64,000 bases of DNA, from positions 62,001 to 126,000 of the forward strand of contig RCAB01000006.1 in the NCBI GenBank assembly GCA_003640385.1. Reading direction: 5' to 3'. This stretch comes from Setaria digitata (Eukaryota; Nematoda; Chromadorea; Rhabditida; Setariidae). The translations under genes were made by a program, and so were the position numbers. The notes beneath the pieces were generated by a model that was not told where the DNA came from, made no database searches, and saw only the letters and a list, made by a program, of their open reading frames with translations. Of this stretch, positions 1 through 10,032 are shown one piece after another (positions within the stretch are counted from its first letter, which is position 1; each line of letters opens with the position of its first letter).

Positions 1-821
1 TCCACATTTTTAATAATTTCTGAAAAAATAGTATCAGTAGCATCGCACTTGCTGATTGCTTATTCATATACTTGGTAATGTCGCTTCGGAAGCTTTTCTA
101 ACTTAGATGTTGCTCGAGAAAAATATTGCAGGACAACTGTAAGCAGAAAAAATGAGCTTTTATTGAAGAAACTGATACTGATTGTTTATTTAAAAAAAAA
201 AATGACGTGAAGTAGAAGTAAATAATGCCAGCGTATATTTTTTCTTAAATTTAGTTTCATCTTTAGCCAAACAGAGTAGGGTAAGGTGGACGTAAACTGA
301 AGACAATTTTTAGTTTATAAAATTTATCCTGATAGCCATTCTTTGCTCTCCCCTATTTTGCATTCCAGAACTATAATCGTCCTTCTTTTACGAAATATTT
401 TCTCATCAGTACAAATTAGAATCATGAGAAACCCAAAAAATGAAACAGATTTAAAAAACGAATATGGGTAAAACGCGCTTCCTACACATTGCTACTTTCA
501 TTCTTTTGTGCTGTCTCATATTTCATTATTTATTCCTTCATTATTCTCATGTGTATTTGCTTTGTTTAAATCAAAAATTGGAAGTGGGGTCTTTCGAAGC
601 ACCCTGTTAGAAAGAAATTAACCCCATAAACTTATGCTGACAAGTGAGAAAGAAAAAGTAATCAGTTCATAGTAACGTATATTTCATAAAATTTTTGTGC
701 AAATTCTTCCACGATTGATTCCATTTTAGACCTTAGCAGTTTGACATCGTTTCCCATAATGGGAGATGTTTGTTTAGCGGTTGTTCCTTTATCATGTTGC
801 TGGTTAAGTACTTTTTTTCAG
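1..821. other. Probable intron sequence of the KIF21-type kinesin gene
   Basis: No exon is convincing here on either strand. The first recognisable kinesin exon begins at 822 after a pyrimidine-rich acceptor (runs of T, then CAG) and continues an open frame from upstream, so this stretch is most simply an intron of that gene. A short open frame starts at 741 and runs into the exon, but its first part (741-821) has no coding character and includes the acceptor itself. Confidence 0.55.
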
Positions 822-3800
822 GATTCCGGGATAGCTGATGCGGAAGCTTGTCATGATGCTGAAACGGAAATTAAAAATTGCTCGTCATTAGGTGAAGCAG
901 TAATCATCCTCAAGCATTTGTTTGGTTTTTGTTTAGAACAAGGATTTATTGCAGCTAAAGCTATTAGTGACAAAAAGGTGTTTCCTTTGTTTGATAAGTT
1001 AACCAGAGGTGCATTTACCGAGTAATTGCGCTTAATATTTTAAGACTTGTAATAATGTATAATGTATATCTCATTAGGACTGTTTTATTTCTTAATATGT
1101 ATGTGGAGAAGTCGACTGGGTTTTAATTAAGGAAGATCATGACCATTACACAAATTGAGCAGAAATTTTATAATAAATAATAATAGTAGTCATAAGAGGA
1201 TTGTTGAGATCAGCATGGTATAGTTCAGGTTTATCGTGAATTCAGAAAAAAAAAAAAGCCATCTCCATAAATTCTGTGAAATATTGTCTTTTAGGTGGGA
1301 TACAGTTGACATATTGTTTGCTTAGGAATTATTTTTAGTATCTCTGTCGTATGGTTTCTTTTTCTTCAATTTCATTTTTGAAAGTATGCTCCTAGGAAGC
1401 AGAATCGCTGATTCAAGAACTGCAGAACGAATCCCTTTTAAGTAACGTAATTTTGAACCAAGCGTTAGAAGATACCAAAACGGTGAGTGTTTTTGATTGC
1501 TTTTTAATAATGCGGTTTTATTACCATCTTGGACAAATATTAGGTTGACTGGAAATTTTAATACTTCGGGATATTTACATTTTCATTTCTGTCACGAAAT
1601 CGTGTAGTGCTGAATGTGAATTTTTCTTCAATTGTTTTCATTTAAAACTTACTTCAGTTTTGCTTTGAGGATGTCTTCCTTGTTGACAAAATTTTGGCAG
1701 AAACTAAAACTGTTCTATTGAGGATGCTGAGCAGCAGAGTCGTAGCAGAGATACGTCTCCGCTCAGGGAGGCTGAAGAAGTTAGGTCAGTATCGAATGGG
1801 AATCAGGTAGCATCAGATTCACTGGATGACTTGCATGAAGGTAATTTGCATCGTGTTTTCAAGAATGCCTCTGTAATTCTGCTGAAAATTCTTTGAAATA
1901 AAGTAACAAGATTGCAGGATCACCACCTATGACGTCTCACAGGCTTCGTCGTCGTACAGCTACACCAAGTGAACTGCTGTATCCGTTGAAAGAATCATTG
2001 CAAGATAAGATGTATTTAGAGCAGCTCTGCGAAGAAACTCTATCTCCAAATCAGCAAGGTGTGGAGAAACCTCGATCACTGGAACACTCTTTTGAAGGAG
2101 GACGGTTTTCGGAACTGGACAGTGGAAATATAGAAACAAAAAATGAAGTGACGAAACTGACAGATCTAGATGGGGAGGATCGAGGTTCCACGGAGTCACC
2201 GTCATCAGGCCGTGGAAGTCGAAGGTTTACATTTCATTTTTATTAAAACTGGGGTTTCAACAGACTGCTTTCATCATTTCTGAGTAGAATCTTGAATGAC
2301 TTATCGTATAATGAATACATTATTTGATTTGCTTCCTCATTTCAGAAAATCTGGCCGCATATTGCCATATGTCCCTCGATTATTAGCAGGGACTCGTGAT
2401 AAAGTGACAGCTTCACGTTTGCTTATACGCACACATACCTTGGATGGACATACTAGAACAGTGCTTTCGGTGGATGCTAATGTTAACATGGTGATGAGCG
2501 GCTCAAAAGGTTTAATAGTCGTAAATTTATGGCCTTTTTTATTTTCACATTACTTGCTAGGATATCGGCTTCAGCTAGAAGATAATTTCAAAAACATCAA
2601 TAATTTTTATCTAGCCTTACAATACTTTTCAAGACAGAACAGCCAAAATATGGGATCTGGAAAAAGGTGTTGAGAAGTGTACGTTTGGCCACCATCCGAA
2701 TAATGTATCATGCGTGCGGTTTATTCCAACCAGTCAATTAGCCCTGACTTTGTCTATGGCATTTGTTCGTATTTGGGATCTGAGAACTGAGGATTGCGTG
2801 CGTACGTTACATTCATCAGGTCTTGCTGCTGCAGGTAAATTCAAATGTCAACAAATTTTTGTTGTTGCTTTACTTTGAAAACTTCTTGGTTATTATTAGA
2901 CCTTGTTGCACTGGAAGCCAAATCCATAACTTCCATACTGTTTAGGTGATACTATGACTGCTAACGCTCCTCGACAAACTGTATTACCTATTTCGGAAAC
3001 GGTGATCAATGCACTGGAATTGGACAATACCGGGAAGTAATATTTTTTAACTGTTTTACGGTGTCACTAAAATCTAAAGGAAATTATGGGGAAAATTCAT
3101 ACAGGAAACTTTAAAATTACAAAAATTTGCAAATTTTATAAGCAATTTTTACAGATTGATGTTCACAACATTTAATAGTGATGTTCGTATTTGGAATTTA
3201 GAGAAATTTGCACCGTTCGGCCGTTTGTCAGCAGCGACTCATAGCTCAAGGTAGCATTTTAACGACTCAGACAAATGTTTAGTAATTTCTAAGTTTCTGT
3301 TAAGATTTCTGAAATTTGCTTATAGGAAGATTTATGGTTATAGATTTCTTCCCAAAAATCTAAAATCTTAGTTTTCTTAGCTTTATTAAAATCGGTTGTG
3401 TCCTATACAAACAAACTTTCAGATCAGAGGTTTCATGTCTTGAATTTTTGGGTGGTGTGAAGCCGAAGATCTTCACCGGCTCTCGTGATCATTATGTTAA
3501 GATGTACGAGATCAATGCTGATGGGTTAGGTCTTTTCGAAGCTTCTCACGAATTTTCAGCAGCACATTACGACTGTGTTACATCCATAGTTGCTTATGGT
3601 GATTCCGTCTTTTCTGCTTCTAGAGATACGGTTAGTATGGTTTTCTCGTTAAAAACCATCCATAAAATAACTGGTTATTTCATTTCGAAATGTATTTCTC
3701 GAAAGTTTCAAAATATTTTTCCATTCTAGCTTATCATTCTTTACAATCAGTAGCTATTACTTGTTTTTTGAATATGATAAAATTGTTCATGTTGTTGTAT

Positions 3801-4631
3801 TTTCCATCTGTTTAAAAAAAATTATGTGTTTGTCTTCCTGCAGGATATCATGCGTTTCTCACTGCAAGATATGAAAAGAGACCATATTGAATTACAAGCA
3901 CACAATAAATGGATCCAATCCATGTGTATCATGGACACCTACAGGCCTTTGTTAATTACAGCTTGCAAAGAAGGTCGAGTAAAAGTGTGGGACATTACAA
4001 GTACTCGTAAATTACGTCTTGTTGATCAGGTCATTTTTTATTTATTTATAACTTTCGATATATTAACAACTATATTTGTGGTGTTTTCAAACTTTCATCC
4101 TTTTGAAGGCTTTGTTGAATCTGGGGTAGAAATATTTAATTCCTAGTTGTAAATTGTTTGTCACTGCTTATATTTTTAGATTCCTCATGCTCATGAAGAA
4201 GCGATCAACGAATTAGCAACCAGTTCGGGCATCCTTTTTACTGCTTCTAGGTAATTTTTCAGTCTTTATCATGAAATGGTGCCCTTTTTGTGCATACTTG
4301 GTGGAAATGACAAACACTTATATGCAAACAGTTTCCCGCTGATATGTTTATTGAATTTCATATGGTTGCTATTATAAATGGGAAGTCAGTTTAAATCGTT
4401 TGATTCATGAGATGTGGATTAGAGATTAACTTCTAAAGTTAAAGCTTCATCTCAGTTTTTTATTAAAGTGTGGCTTGTCTTCTATTACATATTTTTGTTC
4501 TATAATCGCAGTATTAGCATAAGGAACACCACAGAATGAGGGAGTAGCAAGTTATAATTTCGATAATTACAGTGTTTGTCTATATTTTCAGTGATACAAC
4601 CGTTGCTCTTTGGCAGTCTAATTATGAATGA
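822..4631 (+). CDS. klp-12: KIF21-family kinesin, C-terminal coiled coil and WD40 propeller (5'-partial)
   Basis: Twelve exons are modelled: 822-977, 1396-1482, 1723-1840, 1918-2224, 2346-2509, 2634-2834, 2946-3036, 3155-3250, 3423-3630, 3844-4029, 4180-4250 and 4592-4631. Together they total 1725 nt, or 574 residues ending in TGA. The first two exons match the coiled-coil end of the KIF21 stalk. The fourth begins with an arginine-rich SHRLRRRTATPSELLYP segment, which aligns with KIF21A KARRRTTTQMELLY. From about residue 250 a seven-bladed WD40 propeller follows, with blades ending in AKIWDLEKG, VRIWDLR, VRIWNLEKF, VKMYEI, VKVWDI and VALWQS. KIF21 kinesins walk to microtubule plus ends and dampen microtubule growth; C. 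elegans KLP-12 limits axon length. The motor domain is not in this window. The family is certain from the blade order; the exact symbol is inferred from nematode orthology. It converges with the bZIP gene downstream. Confidence 0.9.
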
Positions 4632-5979
4632 AAAACTACGAAACGTCTTTTGAAAAATCATCCAAGAGGAATGCAGATTTTTCTCCTTCCGGTCTTTTTC
4701 AAGCTTCCAGTAAGGAATCAATAGTGGATTAAAAGTTCTGCTTCAATGATTTTCTGATTGCCAGATGTCTTTTCCTTTTGATTTTTCGAGTTTCAGTTTT
4801 ATTCACTTGTAGCTCAGTTATTAGTAAGGCAATTTAATACTCTATTTCATTTCTCAACTTACGTCAGTGAAATATCATTTAGTGAGCTCCTCGAGAGTTG
4901 ACTTGAATAATATTTATGAATTTCGTTGGTTCTATTGATGCATGCTGCTTTCTCGTCTAAATTCTCTGTACTTTTTTGAACCGATTTTTCTTCGAAAATC
5001 ACTTTTCATTATTTAGGGATCGATTTCAATTTTTGTGTCTCACATAATACCATTTCATTATATGGCGAAGGCCGTTTTACAATTTTTCCCAATGTATTTA
5101 TTTTACAAAAAATGTGTTCCGACTTCTGTAAACTAGTAGAAACTTGTCATTTCTATGTTGTGATTGCTTCAAATGTTTTGAAATTTGGGTGCATTTCTAG
5201 TTCACTTAAAATTGCTCGTTTTGTGCACTTCGTTTCAAGACCCTTTATTCCTCGTTTCTTTTTTTTTTCTAGGCCTTTTTTTTGTAGAATAAACTCTATG
5301 TAACTTATTTATAAGATAGACTATTTTGTACAGGTCTTTAAGAAACAGCTTATTCATTGTATTTTCTTCTACTAAATTATGCGTAGCTGTGCTTGTAGTC
5401 AATCTTGAATATATCCTATTTTTCCTATATTCCTTACAATAATTGTGATCACATATTAAATATTTGGGACGTAGATAAGGTTCATTTTCTTTTATGAAGT
5501 AAGAAAAAGTTTAGGATTCTAAGGTTAGGTAAAAAGTAATTTAGGGTTCTTTTAAAAAAGATTTTCTCATACTGAAGAATTGTTCTGTCCATTTATACTT
5601 TTATATTTATTTGAATGTATTTTACATGCATCTCTTGTAAATAAGTTCACTTTTCAGTCTCATCAGTTCGAAATTCCAAGTAGTGGAACGTTTCAATACG
5701 AACTCAGTTTGGATAGAGTAAAAATGATAAAGTGAAACTGTTCTTTCAAATAAAAAAAACTAGTAAACCAGTTTGAAAGTGACTTGAGGTCGTAGGAAAC
5801 CTCGAACAGGAATTAACGCGAGGCATGTAATGGATAGAGTTCGGCTTCCAGGTTCTGTTCATTTCGAGATGTAGTCCAGAAATATTAAGCAGCTGCGAGA
5901 TCCATCCATTTTCATGATTCTGAAGATTCAAATCTTTATGAAGGTTGAGTAAGATGCAGTTATATATTCAGCTGGGGTG
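4632..5979. other. Convergent 3' regions of the kinesin and bZIP genes
   Basis: This 1.35-kb AT-rich interval separates two convergent stop codons. It holds no open frame with coding character. An AATAAA at about 5288-5293 on the + strand could serve as the kinesin polyadenylation signal. The last few hundred bases before 5980 would be the 3' UTR of the minus-strand bZIP gene. The rest shows only T-rich low complexity. Confidence 0.5.
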
Positions 5980-7601
5980 CTACGCTTCTTCGCTGGTTCG
6001 TTGTAAAACTCGTGCTTTCAATTGATCAATTTCAGCTTGCATTCGTTTAATTTCGTTTTTGAGTTCATTATTTTTGTTCACAAGGATTGTCAATTCCAGT
6101 TCTGCCTCTTCCTTCAGCTCCTTTTGTCGCTTCCTATAGCGTATCGCTGCTTTCTTGTTCTGAACAAGTATGCAATATTTTAAGAAAAGAAAAAGTACTG
6201 ATGAACAAGACTTAAATATTTATGTAATACATTTCCATGGAACACATTTTTAGAATTCGGAATGGTTTCTTCACTTATTGAATTGAATTTGTTTACTACC
6301 ACACAAAACTTTGGATCGCTCCGTTTGGAAAATATAGAAGTCAAATACCGAAGATTATTTCGTAAATTGCAGCCGAAAACACTAGGAGTGTGGTAAGAGC
6401 AATAATTCGAGGCTAAGATCTCGAAGAGCGCAGAATTATGTCACGGATTCTTTCCACATTATTTCTCAGTGTCGAAAGTAAGATTTAAAATTAGTGTATA
6501 TATTTATATAGTCACACCTCACGTATTTAGAATATGTTGTCCCAATTAATGTAGCCACTGGTAATTTTGACATCAACAGCTCAGGTATTCAAGGGTATAA
6601 CTGGTAATTAGATATGTTAGTTAATCCTGAGCATACTAAATTATATTCTCACTTGTGTATTAAAAATACGTTCCTTAACGCGGTAGGCTTTCTTATTTTG
6701 CACTTTTACCAGGATGTCTGCAATTTCCTTTGCTTGAGAGTTACACCATTCCTGAAGGTTCCGATGGTTCGCAACATTTGCTGCGCATGTTAATAACTTA
6801 TTCATAAAAAGATTTACCTGCAGTCTTTTACGCTTTAATATGTCTTCTGATGAATTTGTTCCGCACTGGTCATTTAGTATTCCACTTTCCTTAACAGCTA
6901 CCACTAGTAGTCGCACTAAATTCTGTACTGTTATGTTGTTACTGTGCTCCGTTGGGAAGTGTGGATCCAGACTGTCTGGATTTATTGTCATGTCCATTAG
7001 TTCGCTCGTGGAACACGCAACGGATCTCATTTGAGCTGAATTTGGCATTGATGCAGCCTGCGATAAGCACATACGTAAATTTCCGATTTTTAAGCAAAAT
7101 CTAAACGACAAGTGGGATACCTAAGGATGTCAAAGTATTCACTACCCAGTATTATTCCATAACACTGCTTTATCACTTTTCGAATGTAAATTCCTGATCC
7201 AACTTAAATTCAAGAAACCTTGAAAGACCTTATTTTTCTCCAGTTCAGCACATTCACAGACAATCTCGTTGTATATTTCTTGCTCTGTGCGATATTTTCG
7301 TTTGCATGCAGTTAATTCGTCTAGTATTGCGCCGTTATTATTTATGGTAACAGCAGGGCCGCTGACATCTTCATCTTTCACTGATCCTACCCGTCCTATA
7401 AAAACGTTGCTGGGATTGTGGAATTGAGAAAAGCCACTTTTGTTTATTTTCGTGCAAAATGTTTTTTTATGACTTTGTTTCAGAAGTGGCATAATTTATA
7501 GTAAACTGCTAACCTGTATTTTTCACTTTTCGCCCGAATCCAAGAATGGAGCTAAATATGGATCTTTTCAGCAAATCATCAGCATCGAATGGATTTGTCA
7601 T
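5980..7601 (-). CDS. ATF4-like bZIP transcription factor
   Basis: Four minus-strand exons are modelled: 7514-7601, 7229-7395, 6818-7057 and 5980-6159. They give 224 residues from an ATG at 7601 and end in TAG. The bZIP basic region is split by a 658-nt intron and reads KRKRLQNKKAAIRYRKRQ once joined (residues about 160-177). It matches the ATF4 signature NKxAAxRYR, not the CREB, C/EBP or AP-1 versions. The zipper has leucine or methionine every seventh residue (L191, L198, M205, L212), and the protein ends nine residues later. ATF4 factors drive amino-acid and integrated stress responses as bZIP dimers in the nucleus. The N-terminal 155 residues are not recognisable. The ATG lies two bases after a TTTACAG acceptor, so it could be a trans-spliced start, but the same acceptor joins in frame to an upstream exon at 8949-9010. 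The true N-terminus is therefore uncertain. C. elegans atf-4/atf-5 is a likely counterpart, but I leave the symbol blank. Confidence 0.85.
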
Positions 7602-8948
7602 CCCTGTAAATGAGAAATAGGTGAATGGTCCTAGTATAGAATCAAAAATTAGAAAATTCAACAGTTGTACTTTTACTAATTCAACTGAAATAAGCCATAT
7701 CAATTGTTATTGTCACATCAACCATTTCAAAGCTTTTAGTATGGGTAGTGCCGAGTCGTAACGACCTATCAAAATATGAGATGATCAGTAACAACTCATT
7801 TTCGAAGAAATATTAGCCTAGTGGAACATATTAACTACCTATTATTGTGATCACTGAAGTCTGCAACATTTCTGTCATTCTTTAGTGAGAAGAGTTCGTG
7901 CAGAAAAGGACTTTTCACTATTTGAATGATTGTAAATTTTTAGAAAAATGAGGAGTGATAGCTCCATAAGTTAGAACCACGCAGAATGGTTATGGTGCCT
8001 ATGAAAGGGCAGCGCCAACTAGACTATTGCGATAACAGTACGGAAGTAGACAGCATAAGGAATTGTTCATCTTACTTTTTTATCGAACAAACTTTGATTG
8101 CTTAAAACTCTGTATCATTTTTTGAAGGAGAAAAAAACAAGCAGGGAGTTTTTGGCTTGTCAAAGTATTCTTTCTTCCTTTTTTATATGTTCAATTTGTG
8201 AAAAATCAGTACGTAAATCATCTAAAAGTATGAATGCGCTTAGTTTTGAAACAGACTGCATTCAGCACATAGATTTAAAAGAAGTCCCTCTTCACTTACT
8301 TGCTCCAGAAATCAGAGAGTGATTTACTACGGAATAATTTCACGTAGTTTTTATTCTAAATTCAATAATTCCATATTTGTTTAAAAAATAGCTAATGTTT
8401 GCGATACTCTTACAATACACTCATACAATTGCTGGCTAAATGAGTCGTTGCACTTGGTAATGACGACGCATCAAGTGCCTTACGGATACATAAAAAAAAT
8501 AACGATAAGAAGTAGACTTATAAAGGACTGTCTAACACGTCTTTTATCGAGCAAACTTTGATTGCATTAGACCTTCCTATCATTTAAAAAAAAAATGAAT
8601 AGGCTAATCAGTTTTCACTATTCCGATAATTTTTTTCTTGTTTGTTAGTTATATGCCATTTTATTGTACAAAATTATTTCGGGGAAGGGCTTCCCGAAAA
8701 AGCATAGCTACGCTTTAGTTTTGATACCAATCGTCTTCAGAATGCCTCCATCATACTGAAACGTGATATACCAACCGCTGAACAGTAATTATTTTTGTCA
8801 TCGTATAAAATGCATAACAACAATTGATATCCGTAACAACGGATTCAATTATGTGCAAAACTTCATCACTAAAATAGACTGAAAAAAAACAGCATAACAA
8901 AAATTAGGAAAGAAATCGCAAAAAGATATAATTACTAAAAACGTTTAC
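7602..8948. other. Probable intron or upstream region of the bZIP gene
   Basis: This AT-rich stretch lies between the first certain bZIP exon and the probable upstream exon at 8949-9010. A 74-codon open frame at 8098-8322 (+) has no recognisable domain and no splice context that I trust. The only structure is an imperfect direct repeat of about 80 bp (copies near 8041 and 8508). Confidence 0.45.
8041..8588. repeat. Imperfect direct repeat, two copies about 466 bp apart
   Basis: Copy 1 spans about 8041-8122 and copy 2 about 8508-8588. Both carry GAAGTAGAC near the left end and then share the core TTTTATCGAxCAAACTTTGA followed by TTGC. They end in a TATCATTT-containing stretch, with a few substitutions and small indels between copies. 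It looks like a local duplication within probable intron sequence; I see no terminal repeats or coding capacity that would make it a known transposon. Confidence 0.6.
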
Positions 8949-9010
8949 CTTCTGGTAACACCACTTGAGTTATTCCTTCAAACCGTACGCTTCGGTTTTT
9001 TCTTTTCAAG
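8949..9010 (-). other. Probable additional upstream coding exon of the bZIP gene
   Basis: This 62-nt segment is bounded on the minus strand by an AG acceptor (9011-9012) and a good donor (CAGAAG then GTAAAC). Its open frame encodes LKRKNRSVRFEGITQVVLPE plus one leftover base. That base completes a GGG codon with the first two bases of the 7514-7601 exon, giving an in-frame join LPEG-MTNPFDADD. RSVRF fits the RVxF-type docking motif for protein phosphatase 1. No in-frame ATG is present, and the exon needs a 2-nt carry from a still earlier exon that I could not find. It may be a real exon with an unseen first exon, or 5' UTR that is open by chance. Confidence 0.5.
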
Positions 9011-9637
9011 CTATCATTGTTCCAAAAAGGATCATAAAGGGTGATTTGTTAGCGAAGAGTTTAATGTGAAGTACATCAGCGTACATCGAATTAGAAGTTA
9101 TCCGCTGATCCGAGATTGGAAGAATTCTGAAGGACTTTCAAAAACTGATTGAAACACTACTGCGGAGTTAATGAAGGCAAGCGGTTCAGGCAAATTTGGT
9201 TTTAAACAGCAGTCATTTTCGTGAGAGTTCCGATTAAGAGAATTTCCTATGTAGTAGCAGTTCTATAAGGGGATGCACAAATACCATTAGAACCGTCACA
9301 CATCCTAAAGTTGATGCCGCGAATAGACAGATACCTCAAAAGTTGGACGCGGGATTACGCAACACTGACATTAACTGTGTTTGCATTATGCAACAGAACA
9401 ATGTATATTGCGAAGTGTTAATTTTGCTTTTTTGAGTTTACTAAAAAGCACAGTGGTGCTTCGAATTAGCCTTATTCGATGTGAATACCGAACTGAATTA
9501 ACTACACTGTTTAAAGTTCCGTACAGCGTGAGGCCCCACAATTGATTCTTTCTTCTTTCACTACAACAAAATCGGAACTTCACACGATCTTCTAGTGCAG
9601 CGGTACCCTTTTGACAACAGATTTCCCCATGGCTTAC

Positions 9638-9853
9638 CTGAACAAACATATCGGGATCAATGGCTAAGGGTGGGGCGTAACGCAGCGAAATGTACTGGCG
9701 CAGTAGATTGGGTAACCTCGGGGTCAGGTGGAAGTTTCGAGTCGTTGATCGTGAGCTGGCTGTGTTGGTAAGGCTGGTTGCAGGGAAAGTGCGGTTTGAG
9801 TGGTTTGTAGGTGGATTGTTATTACGAGTTGCAAACTGATTTACCAAGTACAA
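9638..9853 (-). other. Isolated coding-looking exon of unknown gene
   Basis: A 72-codon open segment starts with ATG at 9853 and ends exactly at a consensus donor (TTCAG then GTAAGCC) at 9638. The peptide is basic, rich in Ser, Thr, Asn and Arg, and ends PPLAIDPDMFVQ. Base composition is more GC-rich than its surroundings. The open frame continues to 9386 past the donor, but that part looks like intron. It lies head to head with the UBA4 gene. It could be the first exon of the bZIP gene, but its phase (0) does not fit the 8949-9010 exon (needs 2), so an intermediate exon would be required. No domain is recognised. Confidence 0.4.
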
Positions 9854-9940
9854 AATACTGTACGACCCACACTAGTAAACTTCACTAGCGCTTCATTTTT
9901 AAATATCAGTGCTAAACAGTGAGGAGATCGAAGCAAAACC

Positions 9941-10025
9941 ATGGATTCGATTAAGGTAAATTAAAGAAACTAAGTAACTTTTGTCAAGTTACATTTTTGG
10001 TTGAATACCTTTTTTTCAGGACTAA
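9941..10025 (+). promoter_or_regulatory. Possible spliced six-codon upstream ORF before UBA4
   Basis: An ATG at 9941 in good context (AAAACCATGG) opens MDSIK and runs into a consensus donor at 9955/9956. If it is spliced to the acceptor at 10019, the frame reads one more codon and stops at 10023-10025, eight bases before the main ATG at 10033. That would give a six-codon upstream ORF. Alternatively the transcript is trans-spliced at 10019 and this segment is promoter. Confidence 0.35.
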
Positions 10026-10032
10026 AGCACTG

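Noticed and set aside
9386..9637. Continuation of the 9386-9853 minus-strand open frame past the donor
   Set aside because: The consensus donor at 9638 and the change to basic, low-information peptide suggest that this part is intron read-through.
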